Shown piece after piece: positions 1-6,780 of a stretch of 10,639 bases of DNA; within the stretch, counting starts at the first letter, position 1; the number at the start of each line of letters is the position of its first letter. Below the pieces are notes generated by a model. The model was not told the DNA's origin and did no database searches. It saw nothing but the letters and a program-made list of their open reading frames with translations. The position numbers were made by a program, and so were the translations under genes. Source of the DNA: Acidobacteriota bacterium (GTDB lineage: Bacteria > Acidobacteriota > Terriglobia > UBA7540). Where the stretch lies: contig JAJYHU010000105.1 in assembly GCA_021784615.1 (NCBI GenBank), positions 1 through 10,639 on the forward strand, read 5' to 3'.

Positions 1-175
1 CGCATCATGGCAATAAAAGGCTGTGATCATTCCCATCGAGAGCGCAAAAGTCCTTCGCGCCTCATCGTCGCAGAAAAAGTCCAGAGCCCACCGCCAGCGA
101 CTCCACGCCCGTGGCCATTCTCAATAAGCGCTGCCACAACAGTCCGGAAGTGCTAAAAGGCTATAAGCGCACCAA

Positions 176-202
176 TAACAGTCAGCACTGTTAGAATATA
201 AT
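176..202 (+). promoter_or_regulatory. Operator-like palindrome next to a TATAAT box
   Basis: Seen in the sequence: TAACAGTcagcACTGTTA, a perfect 7-bp inverted repeat with a 4-nt spacer (176-193), followed 3 nt later by a consensus TATAAT (197-202). The -35 region is poor, so a regulated or activator-dependent promoter would be the interpretation. Downstream on the plus strand there is only a 13-codon ORF (ATG 228, AGGGG at about 218-222). On the minus strand a weak leftward -10 (TATAGC) lies left of the palindrome, so the site could also control a gene beyond the window edge. Function is inferred. Confidence 0.3.
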
Positions 203-318
203 GACTTGTTTCAATCAGGGGAAAAAAATGAGACACTTCCCAACAAATCCCAAACCGGCGGCAAAATAATCCCTAAAAGCATGAAGAATCAGAGCCCAGC
301 TTGCCGGAACCTGAGATC

Positions 319-355
319 AAAAATAAGGCCGCGGAGGCCGTTTCCTACTGCGGCC
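319..355 (-). terminator. Rho-independent terminator of the flavoprotein gene
   Basis: Read on the minus strand, a GGCCGC stem (350-355) pairs with GCGGCC (327-332) and is followed directly by TTATTTTT (326-319). It begins 19 nt after the stop codon of the minus-strand flavoprotein gene. Stem plus U-tract is the classical intrinsic terminator form. The loop is rather long (17 nt), but it contains extra G/C pairing potential. Confidence 0.75.
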
Positions 356-374
356 CTCAGACGCCTAAATCCAT

Positions 375-1715
375 CTAACTGGCAACCTTAGCTCCGATGG
401 CACGCAGCATCTCTTCGTTGGTGGAAAACTTGAACTCCGGCAAACCCAGCGATTCCGCCTGCTGAGCCTCCGCTTGGCCAAGCCTGCTGATATCCTCCTT
501 CGTCACCGCTTCGATCCCCCGGCTGCGCATCCCTTGAAGAATTTCTTCAGCGGAGGGCGAGGATTTGACCTCGGCGCCTTCAAGGTATTTGAGAATATGC
601 CCGGCGCCCTGCTCGGCGTCAAAACGCGCCTTGCCGACCAAGCCTTCGCTGGCTTTGCGCGCCCATCCCACCACAAAAACGCCGTCGAGCACCTTGCCCG
701 ATGCCGGGTCAAACACCTCGTAGGCGGCCCGGTCCGGTTCAGCCGGGTCAGAATTGGTTACGTAAGAGTTTTTGCCGTAGGGAAGGCCCAGAGTCGGATC
801 GGCAAGATCGCCAATGGCAAAGATGAGCGTGTCAACTTCGAGAGACGTCTCTTTGTCCGTTACTTTCGGCCGGGTGCTTTCACCATCACGGACCAGCACG
901 TTTTCGACAACGCGCAATCGCTCGATTCGGCCGTTTTCCCCGGATTCAATTCCCACAGGAGACGCAAGGAATCGAAAGGTGAGCTTTGACTTCGGCGGCG
1001 AATCCGGCTCGGTTTTCATCCAGGGAAACGTCGTTTCAGCAATCTGGCTGACATCTTGTCCGACAGCCCGGACAGCTTCTGCAACGCGGCTCAGTTCCTC
1101 GCGGAACAGAGCGCGATCCAAAAAAGTTTCAATTTCATCGAACTCTTTGCGATCGAACTTGACCTCAAAAGGTCCGCGGCGCGCGACCACCGTGACCTCG
1201 TCCGGCTTTTCGCCAGGTTGGTCGACCATCAGCCAGCGCGCAATATCCACCATCACGTTTCCCATGCCCACGATGGCCACGCGGCGGCCGCTGGAGAAAT
1301 CCTGTGAGGCAAACGGCGGCAGCCGGTTGTAGTGGTAAACAAAATCCTTGGCCGAGTAGACGCCCTTGGAATCTTCACCGGCAAGGCCGAGCTTCTTGGT
1401 TCCTTGCGCGCCCACGGCAAAAACCATGGCTTTCGGCTGCCAGTCTCTCAGTTCGCCAATGGTCAGCCGTTCGTCGGAACGTACCCGGGCGTTGCCAATG
1501 TAATCGACGTTCGGCATCGCCAGAATTTTGGCGAACTGCTTCCTCAAGCCGTTCTTCATGTGAAATTTTTGGGGATAGATGCCGTACTCGGCAAGGCCGC
1601 CAAGCTTGACGTCCCGGTTAAAAATCAGTACCCGGTGCCCGGCCGTTGCGATCTTGCGGGCAGCGAAGAGTCCAGCGGGGCCGGCGCCTACCACATATAC
1701 CGTTGCTTGATCCAT
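375..1715 (-). CDS. FAD/NADP oxidoreductase, ferredoxin-NADP reductase (adrenodoxin reductase/FprA) type
   Basis: A 446-residue cytoplasmic flavoprotein expected to move electrons between NADPH and a ferredoxin-like iron-sulfur protein. Seen: an N-terminal FAD dinucleotide-binding motif GAGPAG at residues 10-15; a second Rossmann motif GMGNVMVDIAR at 150-160 for NADP; RRGP at 179-182, which this family conserves next to the NADP site; and GWARKASEGLVGK at 350-362, matching the family's late FAD-contacting GW...G.(I/V)G segment. There is no N-terminal Fe-S domain of the GltD kind, so a glutamate synthase small subunit is less likely. Length is close to FprA (about 450). The last 60 residues (about 385-446) are a charged tail less typical of the family. 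The ATG at 1715 is supported by AGAGG 7 nt upstream. The gene has a candidate promoter at 1839-1868 and a terminator at 319-355, and no co-directional partner, so it is probably transcribed alone. The family is clear; the physiological electron partner is unknown. Confidence 0.88.
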   Translation of the reverse strand: MDQATVYVVGAGPAGLFAARKIATAGHRVLIFNRDVKLGGLAEYGIYPQKFHMKNGLRKQFAKILAMPNVDYIGNARVRSDERLTIGELRDWQPKAMVFAVGAQGTKKLGLAGEDSKGVYSAKDFVYHYNRLPPFASQDFSSGRRVAIVGMGNVMVDIARWLMVDQPGEKPDEVTVVARRGPFEVKFDRKEFDEIETFLDRALFREELSRVAEAVRAVGQDVSQIAETTFPWMKTEPDSPPKSKLTFRFLASPVGIESGENGRIERLRVVENVLVRDGESTRPKVTDKETSLEVDTLIFAIGDLADPTLGLPYGKNSYVTNSDPAEPDRAAYEVFDPASGKVLDGVFVVGWARKASEGLVGKARFDAEQGAGHILKYLEGAEVKSSPSAEEILQGMRSRGIEAVTKEDISRLGQAEAQQAESLGLPEFKFSTNEEMLRAIGAKVAS

Positions 1716-1838
1716 GAGTAACCTCTTTGCCTTTCAGCATAATCTCATCTCCCACTCATGGCTCGCCGCCCACCGGCCTGTGTGGGGCCTGCTCAAAAAA
1801 ACGCGCGCCACCGACACGGTTAATCTTGATTGAGTTGG

Positions 1839-1868
1839 ATTTTAGCAGATTTGCAGAACTGTTCACAA
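1839..1868 (-). promoter_or_regulatory. Candidate sigma70-type promoter of the flavoprotein gene
   Basis: On the minus strand TTGTGA (1868-1863) and TAAAAT (1844-1839) are separated by 18 nt, and TGC just before the -10 gives an extended -10 form. It would leave a leader of about 115 nt before the ATG at 1715. Box match and position are seen; activity is inferred. Confidence 0.45.
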
Positions 1869-2002
1869 CCTCCAGGATTGAAACCTGATGAATTTTGGCG
1901 GGAAAAAACCTGAAAGTCGCATCCCCAAGGCGCTGCCTGGGGCAATCCACAGAGCAGGAGCTAAGTGTCAACAATTAGAATGTTTAGGACTGCTTGGGAG
2001 GA

Positions 2003-2526
2003 TTATAAGAATTCCAGACAACCCTGTGTTGCAGCCGCCACAGTAAGAAGTGTGCGCGTTATGGTGGGCAGGTCGGACCCGTAAGCTGCGCCGACGGGCA
2101 CGTGGATACGAACATTAGAATCTCCTAGCGGCCAATTGATTACCTTGCCGTTGATCAACTCGGAGTTGGGAACGATGATGGAGATGTTGTCATTGGTCTG
2201 AATCGTGGTGGAGCGGAAATTGATGGTCCGGACGTTTCCTTCCACGCTTTCTACGGTGACCTGATCGCGGACCCGAATGGGGCGCTCGACAGCAGCATCA
2301 ATCCCGAAACAAAATTGGCGACCACGTTCTGCAAGCCAAAGCCGATGCCGACGCCAAGGGCGCCAGCGACAACGGCAATAGCGGTCAGGTTGATGTTAAG
2401 AACCTTCAGGCCAACCAATAACCCAATCACCCAAAGCCCATATTGGGTTAGCGAGGCGACGGCACACTGATCTCCGGCCTCGACCGGCAAGCTGCGCAAG
2501 AAATCGATCTCCAGCAAGCGGCGCAC
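2003..2526 (-). pseudogene. MscS-family mechanosensitive channel remnant, frameshifted and truncated at both ends
   Basis: The minus strand encodes the core of a small-conductance mechanosensitive channel. It starts at about 2526-2518 with RRLLEIDFLRSLP. It continues through TQYGLWVIGLLVGLKVLNI and the glycine/alanine-rich pore helix (AGALGVGIGFGLQNVVANFVSGL), then the beta domain (SVEGNVRTINFRSTTIQTND, VPNSELINGKVINW). The reading frame breaks near 2289: the DNA reads CTGCTG-TCGAGC where the family requires L-L-F-E-R-P-I-R, which one extra base would restore. Downstream of the break the protein continues in another frame to a TAA at 2005-2003. The N-terminal transmembrane helices are missing, replaced by transposase sequence. 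Most of the C-terminal alpha/beta domain after LLTVAAA is also missing. About 170 of the 280 or more residues of a small MscS remain, so a working channel is not expected. Confidence 0.85.
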
Positions 2527-2857
2527 CCGCCGCGCCCGCGACCAACTCTCCCGCGCCTGATACGGGAACTCCCTGAACGCCCGCGCCGCAAGGCCCGTCT
2601 GACGGTATTGTGCAGCCTGCTCCTGTTCCCCCACCATTTCCACTTTCAGCCGCTCGTTCTTCGCCAGCCCCAGTACATAGTCCAGCTGATTCTGTTCGCA
2701 CCAGTTCATCAGATCTTCGCGGCAGAAGCCCGAGTCGCCCCGCAGCGTAATCCCCACATCAGGCCCAGACCCGCCGAATCCCGGCTACGATCCGCGCCAC
2801 TTCCTCCACACAGCCGACCGAGGTGTCGAGGTTCGAATTTTCCGTGAGAAATGCGCG
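2520..2857 (-). pseudogene. IS1380-type transposase remnant (internal fragment)
   Basis: The minus strand reads FLTENSNLDTSVGCVEEVARIVAGIRRVW, then, after a one-base shift at about 2764-2766 (three C where two restore the frame), DVGITLRGDSGFCREDLMNWCEQNQLDYVLGLAKNERL and finally FREFPYQARESWSRARRV. The RGDSGF segment with its catalytic aspartate, followed by the LM.WCE and YVLGLAKNERL pattern, is characteristic of the central part of IS1380-family DDE transposases, as is the later SWSRARRV. Only about 110 of roughly 450 residues remain. The N-terminal part stops at an in-frame TAG (2860-2858), and the C-terminal part is replaced at about 2520-2526 by MscS sequence in the same frame. I saw no terminal inverted repeats. 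Family assignment is from motif recognition, not a search. Confidence 0.75.
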
Positions 2858-2998
2858 CTATAGGCTCGAATCGCCCATGCGCAGAAATTTGCATGCAGCA
2901 CGAACCGCTTTTCTGGTGCAAACTTCCGCGCCCTCCGTCAATAGAAAGCCTTTGTTAGCATATAAGACGCTTTTTACTGAAGCCCTTCCGGCATAGCT

Positions 2999-3020
2999 GC
3001 GGCGGGAAGGGCCGCTTTTT
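2999..3020 (+). terminator. Possible intrinsic terminator in a gene-free region
   Basis: On the plus strand GCGGC (2999-3003) and GCCGC (3011-3015) form a 5-bp stem with a 7-nt loop, followed by TTTTT (3016-3020). An alternative overlapping stem pairs CCCTTCC (2983-2989) with GGAAGGG (3005-3011). No plus-strand gene lies upstream in the window, so it may be a relic of a lost gene, or it may insulate the downstream gene. Confidence 0.4.
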
Positions 3021-3476
3021 CCTTTTCGGTTAAAATTTTGTAACACCTTGAAACCAGTATCGTTGTTGCTCGCTGGCGGCCAGGCGAACATTTCCTGCTG
3101 TCGGCTGCCTGCACTCCAGAACGCCTCAAGAATACTGGCCGACTATCCGAATAATAAGAGTGGGATTCGGGTGGCAGGGGGCGGTTTGCGAAAGCATCGT
3201 ATTTGGTACAAGCCTTGCTTGTAGATTTGTTGCTGTCCGCCCCGAAGCGGCCCGAAGCTTTGTTTAATGTTGAATCAAGGTACTTATAAGTTAGTAGTTA
3301 CTCCGGAAATGGCTACATTGTGCCTTGTCAAGCCGAAAAGAACTGGTAATGTAATTTATACCGTAAAGTTTGACGAAGAGACCTTGGCCGGGGGCTTGGG
3401 AAGCAGATGGGTAATCGCTCATTTTGGCAGAGCGGAAGAACTTCCGACGGGTTGAATTGCGCGAGATTAACGCGTG

Positions 3477-3482
3477 AAGGAG
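3477..3482 (+). promoter_or_regulatory. Ribosome binding site fixing the TadG-like start
   Basis: AAGGAG lies 8 nt before ATG 3491. It decides against the upstream in-frame ATG at 3407 and places the membrane helix at the usual distance from the N-terminus. Confidence 0.75.
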
Positions 3483-3490
3483 TACCAAGA

Positions 3491-4885
3491 ATGATCGCGA
3501 ATCACGAGTCCAGCCGGAAAGGCCGCGAGGCGCGTGGCATCAGCGTGATGATCGTAGCGGTGGGGATGATTTTCATCTTGGGGATGGCCGGTTTGGCGAT
3601 CGACCTTGCCTCGCTTTATGTGGGGCGCAGCCAGGCGCAACGCGCGGCAGATGCAGGAGCGTTGGCGGGCGCGCAGGCTTTGGTGGACAACTCAGGGTGC
3701 GTTCCGGACAGTAGCGGAACGATCAGCGGGGCGTGCGTGGTGATTGCCCAGCAGCAAGCTGTTACCGTTGCCAATCAGAACCTGATTGCGGGAGTCAGTC
3801 CTGACATTTCGACCAACGACGTCACAGTTGATACAAGCGTTCCAAACGATCCTCAGGTCACAGTGTATGCCGGACGCGGAACGTACAACGGTTCAAACCA
3901 CAGCAACGCTCTGCCAACCTTCTTTGTGAAGGTGTTCGGCGTTGATTCAGCAAACGTATCCGCAAAAGCGACGGCTGAAGCTTTCAACCCTTCCGGGTCG
4001 GGATTGCCTATCGGGGTCAAATGCGTGAAGCCTTGGTTCTTTCCCAACTGCGATCCCGGTAACTCGACCCCGCCACTCAATACCGATTGTTCTCCAGCCA
4101 CAGGCCCCTTTGTCGTGGACGACGGTAGTGGGAATCTGACCGTGGCGCGCCCTGGCCAGTATCCGGCTACAGGGGTTTACGGAGAGCCGTTTACCATGAA
4201 ACCCGGTTCACCGGGAAGCGCCGCCGCGCCTGGGCAGTATTATGCCGCATATATTCCCAATACCACCCAGATGCCAACTTATTGCCCGTCTTGTGCAAAG
4301 TCGGGCGGAAGCGGGGGGGGATCGGGCAGCGCGGCCGTGTACAGGGCGAATATTGAATGCTGCAATGAAAACACGGTTATTTGCGGCGTCCAGAACGTCA
4401 CAATCCAATCTACAGCCGGCAACATGGTGGGGCCCACGAATCAGGGAGTGGATTGTCTCATCCAACAGAGTCCCGGCTGCGGCCAGGATTATTTGCAGGG
4501 GATCACCTCTCCCTGCACCCCCATAAACTCGCCGCCCAGGCCTAATCAGATTGCAAACTATCCTTTCAAGGTTATTCCGGGGGCGAACAATCAATTTTTC
4601 AATGGGGCGACCTCCATTTCTATGTCCAACTCGAACTCCGTGGTGGCGGTGCCTATTTACAAGGGAATTTTGCAGTCTGGTCAGAACCAAGTTAATGTCG
4701 TAGGGTTTCTGAAGGTCTTCCTCCAGTATGATGATGCCCAAAATCAGGGAACCATTTATGCCTATATCCTGGATGTCACGGCGTGCGGTAACGGAGGGAG
4801 CGGCTCGAGTACTGGCGGCAGCACGGACGTTATTTCTGCAGGCGGGGCGACCATCCCGGTGCGGCTGATCCGCAATGGCTCGTGA
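3491..4885 (+). CDS. TadG-like (Tad/Flp pilus-associated) exported protein, orphan
   Basis: A 464-residue protein from ATG 3491. That start is chosen because AAGGAG (3477-3482) sits 8 nt upstream, whereas the longer frame from 3407 has no such site. Residues 11-65 show the Tad-like N-terminus: a basic stretch, RGISVMIVAVGMIFILGMAG as start of a membrane helix (about 16-38), then DLASLYVG and RAADAGALAGAQAL. This is the hallmark of TadE/TadG-type proteins, which are anchored by one N-terminal helix with the rest outside the membrane. The segment 110-165 has the typical beta-rich pattern ending in an A.AEA motif. The remainder has several cysteines (C70, C82, C178, C187 and more) and Gly/Ser linkers. 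I see no von Willebrand A domain. No tadA/B/C, rcpA or flp gene is adjacent, so the role in a Tad pilus or secretion apparatus is inferred from the N-terminus alone. The gene is convergent with bshA, 95 nt away. Confidence 0.8.
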   Translation: MIANHESSRKGREARGISVMIVAVGMIFILGMAGLAIDLASLYVGRSQAQRAADAGALAGAQALVDNSGCVPDSSGTISGACVVIAQQQAVTVANQNLIAGVSPDISTNDVTVDTSVPNDPQVTVYAGRGTYNGSNHSNALPTFFVKVFGVDSANVSAKATAEAFNPSGSGLPIGVKCVKPWFFPNCDPGNSTPPLNTDCSPATGPFVVDDGSGNLTVARPGQYPATGVYGEPFTMKPGSPGSAAAPGQYYAAYIPNTTQMPTYCPSCAKSGGSGGGSGSAAVYRANIECCNENTVICGVQNVTIQSTAGNMVGPTNQGVDCLIQQSPGCGQDYLQGITSPCTPINSPPRPNQIANYPFKVIPGANNQFFNGATSISMSNSNSVVAVPIYKGILQSGQNQVNVVGFLKVFLQYDDAQNQGTIYAYILDVTACGNGGSGSSTGGSTDVISAGGATIPVRLIRNGS

Positions 4886-4980
4886 CAGATCGATCGTCAG
4901 AAGGAGTGACGGGGGCGGTAACGCCTGAAACTGAACGGTCTTAATTGATTTCTATTGATCCTGACCACCTTGGGGAGGGG

Positions 4981-6105
4981 TCAAGTGTTCTCGATGACGC
5001 GCCGGTAGAGTTCCTCGTAGAGGGGGATAATTTTCGAGGAGCAGAAATCGCGCAGGGCTCGGTGGCGGCCTGCTTGGCCCATCTGTTGGCGCCGCTCGGC
5101 GTCGGTCAGAAGATTGAGCGCGCAAGCCGCCATGGCTTCAACCTCTCGCGGCGGCGTCAGAAATCCTTCCACCCCGTCCGTCACCACCTCCGGCAGTCCG
5201 CCCACTCGCGAACAAATGGGAGGAACGCCGCTCGCCATTGCCTCGAGCGCCGCTAAACCGAACGACTCAAGGTCGCTTGGCAGCAGAAAGATGTCCGCCA
5301 GCCGCAACAGTTCCTGCACCTGATTTTGCTTTCCAAGGAACACGACGGCGCCCGCCAGATTTTTGTCGCGAACCAGCCATTCAGCGGCAGTGCGCTCGGG
5401 CCCGTCGCCAATCATCAACAGCTTGGCGGGAACTTCCCTGCGGACGCGCGAAAAGATTTCGACCACGTCGGTGACCCGTTTGACAGGCCGGAAATTGGAA
5501 AGATGGACCAGAATCTTCTCCCCATGGGGCGCAAACTCCAGGCGCTTGGAGGGTTCCTTGCCGGGACGGAAGACATCACAGTTGACAAAGTTCGGAATGA
5601 CATCGATAGGACGGGAAATGCCGAATTCCCGCACCGTCACTTGGCGAAGGTACTCGGAAATGGCTGTGGCGGCATCGCTTTGTTCAATCGCGAAGCGCGT
5701 CATGGGAAGGTAGGAGCGATCTGAGCCGACCAGGGTGATGTCCGTGCCGTGCAGCGTGGTAACCACGGGAATGCGGCGCGCGCCGAGCATGGCCCGAGCC
5801 AGAAACGCGCTTACGGAGTGCGGAATGGCGTAGTGAACGTGGAGCAGGTCAAGCGATTCATTAACGGCGACGTTGTACATCTGGGACGCCAGCGCCAGCG
5901 TGTAGGGGGGATGGTCAAACAACGGATAATTCATGACTTCCACTTCATGGAAGTGGATGCGCTCGGAAAGCGCCGAAATGCGGACCGGGACGGCATAGCT
6001 GATGAAGTGAACGTCGTGGCCCCGGGCCGCAAGTTCCAAGCCCAGTTCGGTTGCAACCACACCGCTCCCGCCGTAAGTCGGATAACAGGTTATGCCAATT
6101 TTCAT
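4981..6105 (-). CDS. bshA: N-acetyl-alpha-D-glucosaminyl L-malate synthase BshA
   Basis: A 374-residue cytoplasmic GT4 glycosyltransferase. It joins GlcNAc from UDP-GlcNAc to L-malate, the first step of bacillithiol synthesis. Seen: N-terminal MKIGITCYPTYGGSGVVATELG with the GGSG loop (12-15); the BshA-typical FHEVEVMNYPLFDHPPYTLALAS region (52-74); HVHYAIPHS (89-97); TLHGTDITLVG (117-127); SNFRPVKR (203-210); and the donor-binding EX7E motif in LESFGLAALEAM (E280 to E288). The length matches the family. The ATG at 6105 has no clear Shine-Dalgarno but gives exactly the usual N-terminus. It lies 33 nt downstream of a small exported-protein gene on the same strand and is probably cotranscribed with it. 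bshB (deacetylase) and bshC (cysteine ligase) are not in the window. Bacillithiol genes are known outside Firmicutes, including in Acidobacteria and Bacteroidetes. Confidence 0.93.
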   Translation of the reverse strand: MKIGITCYPTYGGSGVVATELGLELAARGHDVHFISYAVPVRISALSERIHFHEVEVMNYPLFDHPPYTLALASQMYNVAVNESLDLLHVHYAIPHSVSAFLARAMLGARRIPVVTTLHGTDITLVGSDRSYLPMTRFAIEQSDAATAISEYLRQVTVREFGISRPIDVIPNFVNCDVFRPGKEPSKRLEFAPHGEKILVHLSNFRPVKRVTDVVEIFSRVRREVPAKLLMIGDGPERTAAEWLVRDKNLAGAVVFLGKQNQVQELLRLADIFLLPSDLESFGLAALEAMASGVPPICSRVGGLPEVVTDGVEGFLTPPREVEAMAACALNLLTDAERRQQMGQAGRHRALRDFCSSKIIPLYEELYRRVIENT

Positions 6106-6138
6106 TGGGGTTTACGCGTACTCGCCCAACTGCGGCCT

Positions 6139-6729
6139 TTAAGAAGCGGGAGCGCGTTTGGGTTCTTTCTTTCCGGACTCCAGCACGATGATGTTTTTCA
6201 CCTCGCGCTCGCCGCCTTTCTCTTTGTAATAGATCAGAACGCTGGTGCCCGGGGTCAGCGCTTCCAACTCCAGCTTTTTCCCATTGAGGGCCTCGACGTG
6301 GATATCTTTCTTGACAGGGAATATCTCAGTGTCCTGGCCATGCAGGGAATTGACATTCAATACTTTTTGCTTCATGTCCAGAGATTGCACGGTTCCGCTG
6401 TAGGCTTGGCGGCCAGGGAAGGGGTTGATTTTCCCCACGATGGGAATCTTGCTCTTATGCTGTTGCGCCGAGAGGGGCGCCGCCTGGACGAAGGCCAGGA
6501 GGCATGCGACAACAATCCCCATCGCTATCGGCAACCGCGCGTCGCCGCGCTGCGCCGTGTTTTGCGATGGGTCATCGGGCGCGTTCTGTTGCCGTTTTTC
6601 GAGGCTGGTTAATGTGGATCGGGCGGCGGTTGCGGACAATGGCTTGGGCCATCCTATCGGCGCCTTTGCCATGGGGCTGAAGGTTCGAATCAGAAATTGT
6701 TTCACTGGTTTACTCCACGGCTGGGGCAT
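6139..6729 (-). CDS. Small exported protein of unknown function upstream of bshA
   Basis: I do not recognise a named family. The frame can run to 6729 (196 residues), but the N-terminal 60 residues look unstructured and no start has a good ribosome binding site. Candidates are ATG 6729, ATG 6672, TTG 6534 and ATG 6522. The hydrophobic stretch IAMGIVVACLLAFVQAAPLSAQQ (residues 68-90 of the long form) looks like a signal peptide with cleavage near ALSAQ/PLSAQ, which favours a late start. The mature part of about 105 residues begins HKSKIPIVGKINPFPGR. It then has a small beta-rich domain: SGTVQSLDMKQKVLNVNSLHG, TEIFPVKKDIHVEALNGKKL and LTPGTSVLIYYKEKGGEREVKNIIVL, resembling OB/Sm-like barrels such as DUF5666 in outline only. 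It ends in a basic tail. The 33-nt gap to bshA suggests one operon; a functional link to bacillithiol is unproven. Confidence 0.65.
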   Translation of the reverse strand: MPQPWSKPVKQFLIRTFSPMAKAPIGWPKPLSATAARSTLTSLEKRQQNAPDDPSQNTAQRGDARLPIAMGIVVACLLAFVQAAPLSAQQHKSKIPIVGKINPFPGRQAYSGTVQSLDMKQKVLNVNSLHGQDTEIFPVKKDIHVEALNGKKLELEALTPGTSVLIYYKEKGGEREVKNIIVLESGKKEPKRAPAS

Positions 6730-6743
6730 TCAGCGCATAATGC

Positions 6744-6772
6744 CGTATAAGCTCACGGTTGCGGCATCTCAA
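6744..6772 (-). promoter_or_regulatory. Candidate promoter for the exported protein-bshA operon
   Basis: On the minus strand TTGAGA (6772-6767) and TATACG (6749-6744) are spaced by 17 nt, a good sigma70-type arrangement. Transcription would start near 6737. That leaves too little room for a ribosome binding site before ATG 6729 and favours a start further inside. Confidence 0.45.
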
Positions 6773-6780
6773 CAAACCAG

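Larger units (their letters stand above)
1..374. other. Left-edge region without a convincing gene
   Basis: No frame here shows a recognisable protein. On the minus strand one frame stays open from about 122 to the window edge, with an ATG at 36-34 (MGMITAFYCHDA into the edge). The nearest AAGGA is 14 nt upstream of it, which is too far to support a start, so I do not call a gene. The stretch does hold a perfect 7-bp inverted repeat (176-193), a TATAAT box (197-202), a 13-codon ORF with a Shine-Dalgarno-like AGGGG (228-269), and the terminator of the flavoprotein gene to the right. Confidence 0.5.
2860..3490. other. Long intergenic region between the transposase scar and the TadG-like gene
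   Basis: No recognisable protein is encoded. Contents seen: a hairpin plus T-tract at 2999-3020; a perfect 7-bp inverted repeat TACAAGCcttGCTTGTA at 3207-3223; a short direct repeat of CCCGAAGC at 3242-3258; and a 62-codon frame (3267-3455) without a credible ribosome binding site or family resemblance. The left part is probably decayed sequence linked to the adjoining transposase remnant, and the right part is the leader and promoter region of the TadG-like gene. I could not identify a convincing -35/-10 pair for that gene. Confidence 0.5.

Noticed and set aside
206..391. 61-codon plus-strand frame near the left end
   Set aside because: It runs through the terminator and into the 3' end of the flavoprotein gene on the other strand, has low-complexity polar sequence and no family resemblance.
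474..1332. Long plus-strand frames opposite the flavoprotein gene
   Set aside because: They are antisense shadows of a well-supported gene and show no independent motif. The same applies to the plus-strand frames opposite bshA, holB and tmk.
1756..1974. 72-codon minus-strand frame upstream of the flavoprotein gene
   Set aside because: It covers the candidate promoter and leader, has no start signal and resembles nothing.
2858..3091. 77-codon minus-strand frame upstream of the transposase remnant
   Set aside because: It contains the hairpin region and shows no transposase motif. It is in a different frame from the remnant and looks like a chance frame in decayed sequence.
3140..3260. Possible cyclic-di-GMP riboswitch upstream of the TadG-like gene
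   Set aside because: Such switches often precede pilus genes, but the conserved aptamer pieces are not present in order; only a simple inverted repeat and a short direct repeat are there.
3267..3455. 62-codon plus-strand frame before the TadG-like gene
   Set aside because: No ribosome binding site, no recognisable motif, and composition changes along its length. It ends 35 nt before the real gene, but nothing supports translation.
4886..4980. Bidirectional terminator between the TadG-like gene and bshA
   Set aside because: GACC/GGTC pairing is visible near 4962-4982, but there is no U-tract on either side, so I do not call a terminator.
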